The notes beneath the pieces are model-generated. The model searched no databases. It saw nothing but the letters and a program-made list of their open reading frames with translations, and had not been told where the DNA came from. This document shows, one piece after another, positions 62,499-64,000 of a stretch of 64,000 nucleotides of DNA. This DNA comes from DATAFF01 sp963744915 (GTDB lineage: Bacteria > Pseudomonadota > Alphaproteobacteria > Rhizobiales > Aestuariivirgaceae): NCBI GenBank assembly GCA_963744915.1, contig CAVUUY010000006.1, positions 186,001 to 250,000 on the forward strand, written 5' to 3'. The translations under genes and the position numbers were made by a program. Each line of letters opens with the position of its first letter. The stretch's first letter is position 1.

Positions 62499-63479
62499 TC
62501 ATTGCACGAGACCGATCGATTTCAGCGTGTCGGCGACACGCGCATTCTCCTCCTTGAGGAAAGCCGCAAAGGCATCGCCCGAGAGATAAAGATCCATCCA
62601 TCCGCGGTCGCCGAGGGTCTTCTTCCAGGCGTCGCTCCTCGCCATTTTGTCGACCAGGGCGATCAGCGCCTGCTTCTTGGCGTCATCGAGCTCGGGCGGC
62701 CCGAACACCGCCCGCCAATTGCTCAGCGAAACATCGCTGCCCTGTTCCTTGATCGTCGGGATGTCGACACCCGGAAGGCGTTCCGGCGAGGAGATGGCGA
62801 TGGCCCTGAGCTCGCCGGACTTGATCTGGCCCAGCCATTCCCCGAGCCCCGACACGCCGACCGTGACATGGCCGCCAAGGATCGCCGCCAGCGCCTCGCC
62901 GCCTCCCGAGAAGGGGACGTAGTTGACCTTCGATCCGTCGACCCCGGCCGCTTTGGCGATCATCGCCGCCAGAATGTGATCGCTGCCGCCGGCCGAACCG
63001 CCGCCCCACGAGACGGAACCGGGATCGGCCTTGAGCTTGGTCACGAGGTCGCCGAGCGATTTGATCTCGGAATTGGCCGGCACCGCCAGCACCTCATATT
63101 CGCCGGTGAGGCGGGCGATCGGCGCCGTCTGGTCGAGGCTGACCGGCGACTTGTTGGTGAGAATGCTGCCGACCATCACCAGGCCGGACACCATCAGCAC
63201 ATCGCCGCGCCCGGAATATTTGTCGGCGAGCTGGGCCAGGCCCACCGTGCCGCCGGCGCCGGCGATGTTCTCGACCGTCACCGGCGCGGCGAGGTCCGCG
63301 CCCTGGAGGACGCTTTCCATGGCCCGGGCGGTCTGGTCCCAGCCGCCGCCGGGCTTGGCGGGCGCGACGATGGTCAGCGCCTCCGCTGCCTCGGAGCGGG
63401 ACGGCGACAGGGTGCCGGCGCCAAGGGTGGCGCCAAGAGCAAGTGCCAGCAGGCTTTGGCTGAAGCGGCGTCTGTTCAT
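62499..63479 (-). CDS. tctC: Tripartite tricarboxylate transporter binding protein TctC
   Basis: Periplasmic solute-binding protein of the Bug family, 326 residues. The signal peptide MNRRRFSQSLLALALGATLG contains a consecutive RRRF and may use the Tat route; it ends near SRSEAAEA. The Bug fold is clear: LTIVAPAKPGGGWDQTARAM, IAGAGGTVGLAQLADKYSGR, VSWGGGSAGGSDHILAAMIA, VNYVPFSGGGEALAAILGGH and SLSNWRAVFGPP. It captures a carboxylate and delivers it to TctAB. The start at 63479 matches the leader; the frame extends 12 codons upstream. Confidence 0.94.
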   Translation of the reverse strand: MNRRRFSQSLLALALGATLGAGTLSPSRSEAAEALTIVAPAKPGGGWDQTARAMESVLQGADLAAPVTVENIAGAGGTVGLAQLADKYSGRGDVLMVSGLVMVGSILTNKSPVSLDQTAPIARLTGEYEVLAVPANSEIKSLGDLVTKLKADPGSVSWGGGSAGGSDHILAAMIAKAAGVDGSKVNYVPFSGGGEALAAILGGHVTVGVSGLGEWLGQIKSGELRAIAISSPERLPGVDIPTIKEQGSDVSLSNWRAVFGPPELDDAKKQALIALVDKMARSDAWKKTLGDRGWMDLYLSGDAFAAFLKEENARVADTLKSIGLVQ

Positions 63480-63575
63480 GAGTGACCCTTGGTTTCGCGT
63501 CATCGGAGCATACACAACGCCGTTGCCTGCGAAAGTAGGGAAAGTGAGGGGGTGGCCAGTTCTTCCGGAACAGCC

Positions 63576-64000
63576 CTATTTCTTGCGGAACTGATCGAGC
63601 GACACGATCTTTTCCGGGCTGCGCTCGGGCTTGTCCGGCTCGTCCGCCGGCGCGGCATTGCTAGCCTCGCCGGTGGCGGCGGGCGGATGCGGTACCGCCT
63701 CGAGCAGGGCCTCGCGCTGGTCGGCGGGGATCTCCTCGAATTGCAGCCCGAACTGGACGGACGGATCGAAGAAGCCTTTCACGGCGTCGAAGGAGATCGA
63801 CAGCTTTTCGGGGATGTTGTCGAAGGAAAGGCCGACCTCGAAATGCCGCTCATGCACCACCAGGCCCCAGAATTGATGCTGCAGCACGATGGTCATTTCG
63901 CTGGGATGTTTCTGGCGCAGACGCTCCGAAATCTTCACGCCCTCGTGCCGGTTGTTGATCGCGATGAAGAAATGGTGCTCCGCCGGCAGCCCGGTCCGCG
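63576..64000 (-). CDS. sspB: ClpXP adaptor SspB (3' part only)
   Basis: The gene begins beyond the right edge; 141 codons are visible. The SspB fold is recognisable in AEHHFFIAINNRHEGVKISE, RLRQKHPSEMTIVLQHQFWG and HERHFEVGLSFDNIPEKLSI. The region binds ssrA tags and other substrates for ClpXP. The C-terminus is a flexible acidic/Pro linker (about 85 to 115 of the visible part) ending in EKIVSLDQFRKK, in which the hydrophobic and basic XB motif docks on ClpX. The tail is complete and typical of alphaproteobacterial SspB. Confidence 0.9.
   Translation of the reverse strand, partial: RTGLPAEHHFFIAINNRHEGVKISERLRQKHPSEMTIVLQHQFWGLVVHERHFEVGLSFDNIPEKLSISFDAVKGFFDPSVQFGLQFEEIPADQREALLEAVPHPPAATGEASNAAPADEPDKPERSPEKIVSLDQFRKK

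Noticed and set aside
1..64000. tRNA genes, insertion sequences, phage or defence genes
   Set aside because: None could be recognised by eye. The region reads as continuous housekeeping sequence with uniform composition; a tRNAscan and domain search would be the decisive check.

Overview
The window is a contiguous, gene-dense, GC-rich stretch of alphaproteobacterial chromosome. It most likely comes from Hyphomicrobiales (Rhizobiales): the division and cell-wall (dcw) cluster has the alphaproteobacterial order with murB and ddl inside, it is followed by bamD-recN-ligA, there is a Caulobacter-type Cpa/Tad pilus locus, and sspB, fumC and a DUF4169 gene lie close together. I see no tRNA, rRNA operon, CRISPR array, insertion sequence, prophage or other clear mobile element, and no obvious change in base composition between regions.

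Layout. 1-1386 (minus): a truncated CgeB-like glycosyltransferase and a frameshifted inositol-3-phosphate synthase. 1639-7569 (plus): an RND efflux pump (adaptor and inner-membrane transporter), then an ATP-grasp enzyme and a small unknown protein. 7603-16978: the Flp/Tad pilus locus, with a divergent secretin-N-domain protein, Flp pilin, cpaA-F, tadB (frameshifted) and tadC. 17011-19430: ettA (minus) and a TerB/DnaJ protein (plus). 19490-19880: RNase P RNA. 19990-38078: the dcw cluster rsmH-ftsL-ftsI-murE-murF-mraY-murD-ftsW-murG-murC-murB-ddl-ftsQ-ftsA-ftsZ, mostly with stop/start overlaps, followed by bamD, recN, ligA and azlCD. 44145-49737: aminopeptidase P, a DUF1127 protein, prmA with an orphan solute-binding protein, and an MFS exporter. 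49747-57638: a UvrD/PcrA helicase, a GlcD-type flavoprotein and a giant AsmA protein. 57723-64000 (all minus): an RHH protein, DUF4169, fumC, a PHP phosphoesterase, tctABC and the 3' part of sspB.

How it works together. The dcw genes make lipid II from UDP-MurNAc through the meso-DAP pathway and build the FtsZ/FtsA/FtsQ/FtsW/FtsI divisome. The Cpa/Tad genes make a surface pilus. Near-consensus CtrA sites (TTAA-N7-TTAA with one mismatch) lie upstream of flp, cpaA, cpaB and ftsZ, which suggests that cell-cycle control may link pilus formation and division.

Cautions. At least five single-base frameshifts hit genes that are otherwise intact, including ftsW and ftsZ, so assembly indels are more likely than real gene decay. 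lpxC and mraZ are missing from the places where related dcw clusters often carry them. I did not find a convincing new multi-gene system. The most interesting leads are the CtrA-site set, the RND-coupled ATP-grasp gene pair, and a long inverted repeat shared by the ends of two convergent genes.
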